Source: JAHECQ01 sp963775125 (GTDB taxonomy: Bacteria; Actinomycetota; Acidimicrobiia; Acidimicrobiales; SZUA-35). Taken from it: DNA of 64,000 nt. Below are positions 10,333 to 18,804 of this stretch, one piece after another. Below the pieces are notes generated by a model. That model was not told the origin of the DNA, did not search any database, and worked only from the letters and a program-made list of their open reading frames with translations. The stretch spans positions 1 to 64,000 of the forward strand of contig CAVZHQ010000006.1 of assembly GCA_963775125.1 (NCBI GenBank). The letters run 5' to 3'. How positions within the stretch are numbered: position 1 is the first letter of the stretch; every line of letters starts with the position of its first letter. The position numbers were made by a program, and so were the translations under genes.

Positions 10333-11349
10333 ATGGTCGACACGATGAGCCTCATGCGCGGGATGAAGATCGACATCGTGCTGCACGCCGACTATGCCGA
10401 CATCGCCGAGCCGGTCGTGAATACGCCGCGGCAGGGCTTCGCCGGCGCATTCACCCTCGAGGCCAACCGCGACGTTTTCTTCCCGCTCTTCGGCGCGCGC
10501 AGAGCGGTGCGCCGCTCGACATCTACACCAACGTGGCCATCGCGTTCCCTCGCAGCCCGATGCACCTCGCCTACCGGCGTTGGATCTGCAGCGGATCACC
10601 GGCGGCCGGTTCGCGCTCGGCCTCGGCAGCCAGATCCGCCCGCACATCGAGAAGCGCTACAGCGCACGTGGCACAGGCCGGTCGCCCAGATCCGCGAGCT
10701 CGTCGGCGCAGCAAGGCGATCTTCGCCTGCTTCCAGGACGGGCAACGGCTCGACTTCCGCGGCGAGCACTACCCGCTCACCCTGATGACGCCCGTCTTCA
10801 TCCCGGCACCGCCTCGGCGACGGGCCCGCCCCCGATCTGGCTGGGTGCGCTCGGCCCGCGCATGACGCCCATGGCGGCTGAGGTCGCCGACGGCGTGTTC
10901 ATCCATCCGTTCAACAGCGAGCCGTACCTCGCACGGTGACCCTGCCCGGGCGATCGGCCTGGGAAGCGGGCGGGTCGGCGGCTTCCCTCGGTGTGGGCGC
11001 CATCGTCGGGCTCTACGCGAGACGAACGGGATCGAGACGCCGCCGTGAGCGGCGCCGCTTCAACCTCGCGTTCTACGCCTCGACGCCGGCGTATCGGGTC
11101 ACGTTGGAAGCCCACGGCTGGGGGGACTTGCAGCCCGAGCTCAACGGCTGACGGAGAGGACACTGGGCCGAGATGGGTGCCGCGTCGACGACGAGATCCT
11201 CGACACCCTCGCGCATGCGGCACCCCGACGGAGGTGGCCGCCACCTCCGTCATCGTTACGAAGGCATGGCGGACCGCCTGTTGCTGTCGCTGCCGCACGC
11301 GGCGGACAGTGCCGCGCTGTCCGCCTGCGCGCGCCGACGCACTCCGCTA
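10333..11349 (+). pseudogene. LLM-class (F420-dependent) oxidoreductase, frameshifted
   Basis: The gene begins MVDTMSLMRGMKIDIVL at 10333. Successive frames give GFAGAFTLEANRDVFFPLF, TNVAIAFPRSPMHLAY, DLQRITGGRFALGLGSQI, and PPPIWLGALGPRMTPMAAEVADGVFIHPFNSEPY. This is the bacterial luciferase-like TIM barrel, and the GRFALGLGSQ plus VADGVFIHPF combination is typical of the F420-dependent subfamily of Actinobacteria. It would move hydride between F420 (or FMN) and an organic substrate. The C-terminus (STPAYRVTLEAHGWGDLQPEL, then PHAADSAALSA) is complete. Five or more indels. Confidence 0.75.
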
Positions 11350-11409
11350 GCCCTGCCGGTGAGCCACGGACACGCGTTCGCTCCAGGGGGATGTCCATAG
11401 GCGATCACG

Positions 11410-12746
11410 ATGGACATCGACCTGCTCGACCCGATCGGTTCCCGGGCGAGCACCACGAGATGTTCCGTGCTGCGCGAACCGAGGACCCGGCATCCACTGG
11501 CACGACGAGCCCGACGGCCCCGGGTTCTGGGCATCACCCGCCACGACGACCTGCTCGAGGTCAACCGCGACACCGAGGTCTTCTCGTCCACGCCGGCGGC
11601 ACTCAGATCATCACCCGACCTCCGACGACCTGCGGGCGCAGTGCAGCGCGACTCGATCATGCTCGACATGGACCCGCCGAAGCACACCCGCTACCGGCTG
11701 CTCGTGAACAAGGGCTTCACGCCGCGCATGATCGGCCTGCTCGAGGACCACCTCGCAGAACCGCACCCGGATCATCGTCGACAACGGTGTTCGAGAAGGG
11801 CCGGTGCGACTTCGTGATCGACATCGCCGCCGAGCTGCCGCTGCAGGCGATCGCCGAGATGATGGGCGTGCCGCACGAGGACCGGCACAAGCTCTTCGAC
11901 TGGACCAACCGCATGATCGGGGCGACGACCCCGAGTTCGACGGCGACCGCGAGGACGTCGACGAGGCGTTCGCCGAGCTGTACATGTACTCGCACGCGCT
12001 GCCGAGAAGCGCCGCGACAAGCCCGCGCGACGACATCGTCACCAAGCTGCTCAACGCCGAGATCGACGGCGACAAGCTCAGCGAGACCGAGTTCGACATG
12101 TTCTTCCTGCTGCTCGCGGTCGCCGGGCAACGAGACCACCCGCAACGCGACACGCCACGGCATGCACGCGCTTCATCGACCAACCCCGACCAGTTCGAGA
12201 AGCTCAAGGCCGACCCCGACCGCCACATGCGCCGGCGCGATCGAGGAGATCCTGCGGTGGGCCACGCCCGTGCTGCACTTCCGCCGCACCGCGACTGCGG
12301 GACTACGAGCTCGGCGGCGACAAGATCAAGGCAGGGCGACAAGGTCGTCATGTGGCACATCTCGGCCAACCGCGACGAGGCGGTGTTCGACGACCCGTAC
12401 CGCTTCGACATCGAGCGTCGCCCAACGACCACATCGCGTTCGGCGGCGGCGGGCCGCACTTCTGCCTCGGCGCCAACCTGGCCCGCATGGAGCTGCGCCT
12501 GATGTTCACGGAGATCGCCGACGCGCCTGCCCGACATGGCGCTCGCCGGCGAGACCGCAGTACCTGCGCTCGAACTTCATCGGCGGCATCAAGCACATGC
12601 CGGTCACGTTCACCCCGACGCCCTCGACGAACACGCAGCCGCTGGACCGACTCGGCTCCGCCGCCACCGGCGACACGCGCGGCTACGGCCACCGCTGGCA
12701 CAATAGCGATGACACGATCGCGACGACGCGGATCGCGATGACCTAG
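11410..12746 (+). pseudogene. Cytochrome P450, CYP125/CYP124-like, frameshifted
   Basis: The frame starts MDIDLLDP at 11410. Across frames the P450 landmarks are intact: DMDPPKHTRYRLLVNKGFTP, the I-helix oxygen-activation segment VAGNETTRNA near 12125, the ExxR helix EEILRWATPVLHFRRTA near 12245, and the haem loop FGGGGPHFCLGANLARMEL at about 12435-12495 with its Cys ligand. The end, GGIKHMPVTFTP, is typical of the steroid/lipid omega-hydroxylase CYP125 group. It probably hydroxylates a sterol or branched lipid chain using the ferredoxin system at 4.6-6.6 kb. The stop codon lies between about 12625 and 12746. About eight indels. Confidence 0.85.
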
Positions 12747-12771
12747 CCCGTGCGGATACCGTCGTGCCCGC

Positions 12772-13850
12772 ATGACCACGGCCGACCCCTCACCCGCCAC
12801 CGCGGTCGCCGGCCGGTCCCACCGTGCCGCCGCCGGCCGCCACGCACACGACCGTTCCGCCCCTCGAGCGCTGGATGCTTCTTCACGCTGACCGCCGCGG
12901 CCTGGGTGGGTTCGCTCTCGTTGCTGGCCTTCGTGCTCGCCCGACTGACCGGCCGCGACAACTCACCGCTCGTGGCCGCCGGAATCGCTGACGCTCTACC
13001 TGCTGTTCCCCGCATGGCTGGCACTCGGCTACGCATGGCGCACCCGGCAACGCGCCACCGTCGTCGTGAGCGGGTTCCTCACGCTCACCCACCTCGTCTG
13101 GCTCTATCCGGAGGTGCACACCACTGCGGCACTCGGCCCGACCGCACTCGCCGCACCGAAGTTGCGGGTCTTCAGCGCCAACCTCTATGCCCTCAACGCC
13201 CATCCACAATCGGCGGTGGATCAGGTGCGCGACGCCGGGGCCGACATCGTGTTCCTCGAGGAGTACGCGGCGAACGTACGGAACGTCTTTCGGGCGTCCG
13301 GCGTGCTCGACGCGTATCCGTACCAGATCGAGTTCGTCCAAGACTCGCCGTTCGGCGCGCTGCTCGCGAGCAAGCTGCCGTTCGTCGCCGCCGACGTGGC
13401 CGAGATCGGCGGGCTACGAATGCCGCATGCGGTGATAGAAACCGCGATCGGTCCGGTCGAAGTGGTGTGCGTGCACACGAACCGGCCGGTCACCCCGAGG
13501 CGAGCATGGTGGTTGGGCAGCCCGGCATCCGGCAGCTCGCCCGACTCGTCCGCGGACGAACCACCCCGGTGATGCTGGCCGGCGACTTCAACGCGACGAC
13601 CTCGCATCGGCCGTTCCTCGACCTGCTCGGCACGGCATCGCGGACCGCGCATGAGGCCCTCGGGCAAGGACTGTCCGCCAGTTGGCCGAACGATCGGGCC
13701 TTCCCGCCATTGATCCGCATCGACCATCTGCTGACCAGCCGTGAGATCGTGCCGTTGCGGCTCCGCAACGGCGGCGACAATGGCAGTGACCACGTCGCGT
13801 TCGTGGCCGATCTCGCACTCGTCGGGCACCGCGATGACCGAGCCCGTGAC
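12772..13850 (+). pseudogene. Membrane-anchored endonuclease/exonuclease/phosphatase (EEP) family protein, frameshifted
   Basis: The N-terminus has three hydrophobic segments (FFTLTAAAWVGSLSLLAFVL, LTLYLLFPAWLALGYAW, TVVVSGFLTLTHLVWL). An EEP domain follows: LRVFSANLYALNAHPQSA, GADIVFLEEYA with the catalytic Glu, VCVHTNRPV, VMLAGDFNATTSHRPF, and IDHLLTSREI with SDHVAFVADL. The fold cleaves phosphodiester or phosphoester bonds; with a membrane anchor it would act outside the membrane. Three or so indels. The next ATG (13834) sits at its end, probably an ATGA overlap in the original sequence. Confidence 0.7.
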
Positions 13851-15927
13851 CGACGACGACGTCCGCACGGCCGTGAACTTCGGAAATCAAGAAGCGCAGG
13901 TGGATCGTTTCCTGGCATCCGGCGAGGCGGTCGTGGTCGATCGGGGTGCACCACGCGTCGGTGCAGCCGCTGGTGCAGTGGAGGGCGCTGCACCGTCGAC
14001 TGCACCGCAGCGGGGGTCGACGCAGACGATCTACACGACGCGGAAGCTGGCCGGCATCGAGACCGAGCTCCTCGCCTGGGCCTCTGCCACGACCGCCCCC
14101 GACTTCCCCGCGCTCGAGCGAGCGGTCGAGGCGGTGCTCGGGGAGCGGCCGGAGTTGTCGGTCGAGCAGCAGGCGATGGTGCGTGCGGTGTGCGGGGCGG
14201 GGCGGGTCGTGCCGATCTCGGGGCGGCCCGGGGCGGGCAAGACCTATGCCACCGAGGCCGTCGTCGCGGCTCATGTCGCTGCGGGGTGCCGATCGTCGGG
14301 TGCGCAGTGTCGGCGACCGCTGCGGCGGAGCTGGAACGGGCGGCCGGATTCGCCCGCTCGAGCGGATGCCGGCGGCCACGGTCGCCAGAGTTGTTGTTGG
14401 ACCTCGACGGGCCGTTGGGGCGGTTTCGCGCCGGGCTCGACGGTTGTGGTGGATGAGGCGTCGATGCTGTCCACCCGGACCTGCACCGCCTCGCCACGCA
14501 CGCCCGAGCGCGCGGGGCGAGCGATCGTGTTGATCGGTGACCCCGACCAGCACGGCCCGGTCGATGTCGGCGGCGTGTTCCAACGCCTGTGTCGAGACCG
14601 GGGCGAGGGTCTGATTCGACTGGTCGAGAACAACCGTCAGACCGGATCAGATCGAGCGGCTCGCCATCGGCGAATACCGCGAGGGCCACATCGCGGACGC
14701 GCTGGCCCGTCTGGACAACGCCGGGCAGCGTGGTGCGATCTGAAGACGGCGGGGGAGTCCTTCGATGCGATGGTGGCCGACTGGTACGCCGACCATCTCG
14801 ACGGGCGAGCCGACCCGATGATCGCCGGACCGAACTCGACCCGACGAGCGTTCAACGACCGGGCCCGGATGCTGCTCAAGGCCAACGGTGAACTCACCGG
14901 CGAGCCGCTCGTCGTCGCCGGCCGGGAGTTCCTGGTCGGTGACCAGGTCGTCGCCCGCCGCAACGACCGGCGCCTACCGAGACGAGGTCACGGCGAGTTC
15001 GTGAAGAACGGTCCGCCGGGACCGTCATCGCCATGCATCCGCAAGACCGGCGAGGTGACGGTCGGCGTTCGAACGAGAGGGCACCATCCGGGTCCCGCAC
15101 CGCTACCTGGCGGCGGGCGATCTGGAGCACGGGTACGCCCGCACGAGCTATGGGGTGCAGGGCGCCACGCACGGCACGGCCCGCTATCACCCGACCGACC
15201 AGTCGCGTTTCGAAGAGGGCTACGTGGCCATCACCGGGGCCGTGACGCCAACCGGCTCTACATCGTCGACGGCACCATCACCCACCACGACGACGAAACC
15301 CACCAACGCCCCGACCCGCAACGCTTCGACCTCGGCGACATCGCCGAGCGCCCTCACCCGCCGCCGAACCGGCGCCATGGCCGCCGATACCGCCAACCGA
15401 CTCCCCAACGTGCACCAACTCGCCACCACCCGAACCCTCGCCAACTCGCCAGGGCCAGACGCCGGCTCGAAGCCGTGCTCGCAGATCTCCCTCCCGACGT
15501 GTCGCGAGTGATCGAGAGCGCGACGGCGGAGCTCGATGGATTGCGCGCTCGCCGTCAGCTTCACAGCGAACGCCCCAACCCCAACAGCACGGCCTTCGAT
15601 CGGGCGATCGCCAAGGCCGAGCGCCGACTCCACGCCGCCCAGCAGCAACAGGCCGAGCGGGAACGTTGGATCGACGAGCACGCCGACGTGATCGACCGGT
15701 ACGAACTGGTCACCCGGGCCGAACGCCAGCGCCGCGCCCGCATCACCGAACATCCTCACAACTACCTCCCCGCCAACATCGCCATCGCCGCCGGCCCGGA
15801 GCCGCTACGTCAGGGAGATCGGCGAGTGTGGCGAGCACGGCTCGTCGAGCAAGCGATCCGCCACGACCTCGACCCTGCACCGCCCACCGGCTCAACAGTC
15901 GCAGTGGAAGGGCCCGAGATCGGATGA
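13834..15927 (+). pseudogene. TraA/TrwC-type conjugative relaxase, helicase part only, frameshifted
   Basis: From about 14020 the frames give KLAGIETELLAWASATT, the Walker A motif VVPISGRPGAGKTYATEA, the Walker B segment TVVVDEASMLSTR, VLIGDPDQHGPVDVGGVF, NNRQTDQIERLA-like, and YARTSYGVQGATHGTARY. These belong to the RecD-like helicase half of MobF relaxases. The N-terminal relaxase domain with its tyrosines and HxH metal site is missing; in its place are about 190 bases (MTEPVTDDDVRTAVNFGN...) that I cannot assign. A charged helical tail with QQQQAERER follows the helicase. It is a remnant of a conjugative element, converging on the small regulator gene at 15934. Confidence 0.75.
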
Positions 15928-15933
15928 CGCCGG

Positions 15934-16264
15934 TCAGCCTTTGGTGGTGAAGCGGTGGTGGGCCGACTGAGGGCTGATGTCGAAGGCGTGGCCGACCTGC
16001 TTCCCAGGTCAGGCCGTCGTGTTCGCGGGCGAGGATCACCTCTCGTGCGGCGAGCACCTCGAAGGCTTCCTGGGCGGCGATGGCGAGCGCCGCGAGCGGC
16101 AGCGGCTTGGGGCGGGTTCGTGCCCGGCCGGTGACGGGGTCGATGTAGCGGCTCTTGGGGACGTCGAGGTCTTTGCCGAGTTGGAGTAGAGCCCGGTGAG
16201 CAGCTTCGAGAAGCTCGGGCTCGATCGTTCGAGGACGGGGCGGACGCCCCACACCACGTGTCAT
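15934..16264 (-). pseudogene. Small helix-turn-helix-like DNA-binding protein, one frameshift
   Basis: The ATG at 16264 overlaps the stop of the upstream HxlR-like gene as ATGA. The protein is about 109 residues: MTRGVGRPPRPRTIEPELLEA, then LAALAIAAQEAFEVLAAREVI, LAREHDGLTWEQVGHAFDIS and PQSAHHRFTTKG. The last part is a typical helix-turn-helix pattern (L-T-W-x-x-V-G-x-x-x-x-I-S-x-Q-S-A-x-x-R-F) as seen near integrase and relaxase genes of actinobacterial elements. An indel near 16003 breaks the frame. It may regulate the element. Confidence 0.5.
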
Positions 16265-16620
16265 ACCCTCGAACCTACCGCCAGACGGATCAGATTGAAG
16301 CTGATTCGATCCCGACGTTGATCGCCGCAGGCATCGAGGTCAATGATCTTCTCGACGAGGCCATCGTCGACGGGCCCGTCGAGGCTCTGGTGTAGGACTT
16401 TGCGGGCAACTGGCTTCAGGCGGCGACAGAGCTGACCGTGACGGACCGGGCCGTCATGGAGGCTGGCGATGATCGTGAGGGTCCACTTCCGGCCCAGGAT
16501 CGACCCGCGCAGGCCGAGCTGGTTGGGATCCCAGCACGATCGTGACTCGGCGTGTCCAACTACAAACCTCGTGTCGCTCGAAGTCCGGGAGCCGCCTGGC
16601 CGCTGTATCAACTCGTTCAC
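16261..16620 (-). CDS. HxlR-like winged-helix regulator
   Basis: A GTG at 16620 follows a strong AAGGAGG ribosome site and opens an unbroken 119-residue frame. The centre, RGSILGRKWTLTIIASLHDG followed by GQLCRRLKPVARKVLHQSL and DDGLVEKI, matches the winged helix of HxlR regulators (G-x-KWT-x-x-I-x-x-L-x-x-G-x-x-R-x-x-x-L). One Cys upstream (SRSCWDPNQL) is where redox-sensing family members carry their Cys. It lies 170 bases downstream of the integrase stop on the same strand and overlaps the next gene by ATGA. It probably controls genes of the integrated element. Confidence 0.65.
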   Translation of the reverse strand: MNELIQRPGGSRTSSDTRFVVGHAESRSCWDPNQLGLRGSILGRKWTLTIIASLHDGPVRHGQLCRRLKPVARKVLHQSLDGPVDDGLVEKIIDLDACGDQRRDRISFNLIRLAVGSRV

Positions 16621-16790
16621 CGCTCCGCCTCCTTCAACCGTCACCTTCACCTGGTAAAGGCCACCGAGACCATGGGGAGCGCGATCCCTTGTGTGGATTG
16701 GGCGAGTCTGCCCTCGGCCCGAAACCCGGCGTTCGAGCCAGATTTTCCACCTGCAAGGTGATCGGGAGTCTCCCGGCAGGCGACCCCTGT

Positions 16791-18063
16791 TCAGGGCTCG
16801 TCTGATTGGTCGGCGCTGAGTGTCGGGTCGAGGAGCTCGGCGGCGCGGCGTGCAGTGTCCTGAGGTCGGGTACCGAGGCTGCGGACGTACTCGGCAGTGG
16901 TAGCGGTGTCGGCGTGTCCCACATGGCGAGCGATGTCGGCCAGGTCGAGACCTCCGTTGGCGTAGAGCGCAGTGATCACGGTGCGGCGACCGGTGTGAGT
17001 GGCCAGCCCTTCGGGATCGAGCCCGATCGCTCGAGCTGCTCGTTCGATCGTGTGGACCACCGACTGCCGGTTCACGAGTGATCCGGCGGCGGTGGTGAAA
17101 ATCATCGACAGTGATTGTCCGTCGAATGAATGCGTCGGCGTTCGATCCCCCACGCGCGTCGCGCTCGGTCTCGGCTGCGGCCGCGGTGGGCGCGCAGGTG
17201 GGCAACCGACACCGGGGCGAGGAAGTGGATGCCTTGAGCACCGCCGTCTTGGTGGGGCCGAGGACGGTGCCGGTGGAGGGGCTGTAGGTGGCGCCGCGTT
17301 GGATGTGGGCGGTGCCGGCGTCGAGGTCGAGGTCTTCCCAGGCCAGGCCGAGGACTTCACTGACTCGCCATCCTTGGCAGAACAACAAGGTGACTGTGGT
17401 GCCGAGGCGGAACCGTTGCGCAGCCAGGATGAGAGCCTTGGCGTCGCGAGGGGTGAGGGCCCGCCCCGGGTTGACCCGCTGAGCCCGTGGCGCTCGGACC
17501 AGGTCGAACGGGTTGGACGCAATGAGGCCGAGTTTGGCTGCTTCTCCGAAGGCTTGCCGGGCAGACCTTGCGAGAGTTCAGGACGGTGAGCGGGGCGTGG
17601 CGGTCGAGCTGGTTGGCTTGCCACGTCGATCAGAGTCTCGGGTCGGATGTCGACCACTGGGTGCGATCCGAGCTGCTTGCTGAGGTAGCCGCCGAATCGA
17701 CGGTAGCTGTCGTACGTCGAGGCCTTGACCTGATGGCGGGCGATCGAGTGAGCCACCAGTCGATGAGTTCGGCCACGGTGGTGGTTCGGTTGAACTGGCT
17801 GAGGTTGGGTGCGATTTCGGCCAGTTCCGCCAGTTTCGCCGCTCGGCGTTGTTCGGCTTGGACGCGGTCGATCCGGTCACCCGTTTCACGCGACCGTCGG
17901 AACCGGTGTAGGTGGCGCGCCAGCGGCCGTTGCTCGTCGTCCCGTCGGATCGTTTGGACGGAGGTTCGTAGTAGACCGACCCGTCGCCGTTGGAGTTCTT
18001 CGCGGCGACGAAGAAGCTGCCGTCGTCGTCGCTGGATCGCTTCCCGCGTGGTTTTCTCGGCAC
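16791..18063 (-). pseudogene. int: Tyrosine recombinase (phage-type integrase), frameshifted
   Basis: From a GTG at 18063 the frames read VPRKPRGKRSSDDDGSFFVA, GRWRATYTGSDGRVKRVTG (an AP2-like arm-binding segment), and a core-binding SAM-like region (ARHQVKASTYDSYRRFGGYL). The catalytic domain follows: FCQGWRVSEVLGLAWEDLDL with the first Arg, ATHTGRRTVITALYANGG with HxxR, LADIARHVGHADTATTAEY with His and the nucleophile Tyr. All catalytic residues are visible, and the length (about 420 residues) is normal. It would insert and excise the element at the tmRNA gene, whose 3' end is 220 bases upstream. About four indels interrupt it. Confidence 0.85.
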
Positions 18064-18126
18064 GCCCCCGCTGCCCCTCTCGTGGATGCAGCCGAGTGGT
18101 CGACCGCACCAGAAGGGTAGCTCCGC

Positions 18127-18178
18127 GGGAGTAACCGCGGGAGTAACCGACCCAAAAGGGAGTAACCGCGGGAGTAAC
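18127..18178 (+). repeat. Four direct repeats of GGGAGTAAC, possible integrase arm sites
   Basis: GGGAGTAAC occurs at 18127, 18139, 18158 and 18170, as two pairs with a 12-base period. They lie between the integrase start and the tmRNA 3' end, which is where arm-type binding sites of lambda-type integrases are found. The binding role is inferred. Confidence 0.6.
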
Positions 18179-18286
18179 GCTCCAGAAACGATCCGACACC
18201 TCTTCGAAGTGGGCGGACATAAGTCCTGGTAAACGAGTCGGGATCCGCACAATGGCGGATCCCGGGAAACGTCTGCGTATGAATTG

Positions 18287-18313
18287 TGGAGCTGGGGGGA
18301 ATCGAACCCCCGT
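18287..18313 (-). other. Probable integration site (att) at the tmRNA 3' end
   Basis: The T-arm and acceptor 3' strand of the tmRNA (GGGGGTTCGATTCCCCCC and the following AGCTCC) form the usual att core for tyrosine integrases. The integrase and its arm-like repeats lie immediately outside it. I did not find a second copy of this sequence in the window, so the other end of the element should be beyond position 1 or has been lost. The exact core limits are not visible. Confidence 0.5.
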
Positions 18314-18678
18314 CCGCCGAGGAATCATCGCCCCTGATACGACCATTCCCGAGGTGTTGGCGTTAGAGCAGCCACCCAGCCGGGTCCGAGGGGTCTCTTA
18401 CGAGGCCCGTACTCCCGGGTCTTTCCCCGATGTCAGCGGTCTTTGCCTTGCTGTCAGCAGTCTCTCCTGCAGTCCACCACTGCTTCTGTTGCCAGGCTGC
18501 AGTGATCAGGCCCCGCGTGACCTCACGGTTCGCAATTTCCCTCTTGCTACCTGATTAGATCAGGCGGCGAGAGCGAAGTCAGCCTTGTTGGCGCTTCTGT
18601 TATGCCCCGATTAACGAGTCTGAGCAACTCGGGTCGCACGAACGAATCCTCGTCTCGACGTCGAAACCGGTCAGCCCC
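18287..18678 (-). ncRNA. ssrA: Transfer-messenger RNA (tmRNA)
   Basis: The minus strand starts GGGGCTGACCGGTTTCGACG, the conserved tmRNA 5' end, and finishes with a TTCGATT T-loop and AGCTCC, which pairs with the 5' GGGGCT. Discriminator A is at 18287; CCA is not encoded. The reading frame at 18592-18560 is GCC AAC AAG GCT GAC TTC GCT CTC GCC GCC TGA, giving the tag ANKADFALAA with the usual LAA end. The RNA rescues stalled ribosomes and marks the nascent protein for proteolysis by ClpP-type proteases. Its partner SmpB is encoded at 24463-24924. About 392 nt, one-piece type. Confidence 0.95.
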
Positions 18679-18686
18679 GAGGTGAG

Positions 18687-18718
18687 AAGAGAACGTGCAT
18701 GCACGTTTCTCTTGTCAA
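18687..18718 (-). promoter_or_regulatory. tmRNA promoter with overlapping palindrome
   Basis: A TTGACA -35 box lies on the minus strand at 18718-18713, about 40 bases upstream of the tmRNA 5' end. The spacer holds a perfect 16-bp palindrome, AACGTGCATGCACGTT (18692-18707), extended by five more pairs around one bulged base to 18687-18713. The -10 box is poorly defined. A regulator-binding site is possible. Confidence 0.5.
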
Positions 18719-18804
18719 GTAGCAACTGGCGCAAGCCAGCCCTCCAACCATAGCGACCCGTTGTGACGTTGGGCCGGCGGGTCGCCGTCATGCCATGATG
18801 GCGC

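Noticed and set aside
18121..18180. CRISPR array
   Set aside because: Repeats are 9 bp with no 25-35 bp spacers; the arrangement suits integrase arm sites. No CRISPR or cas genes were seen anywhere in the window.
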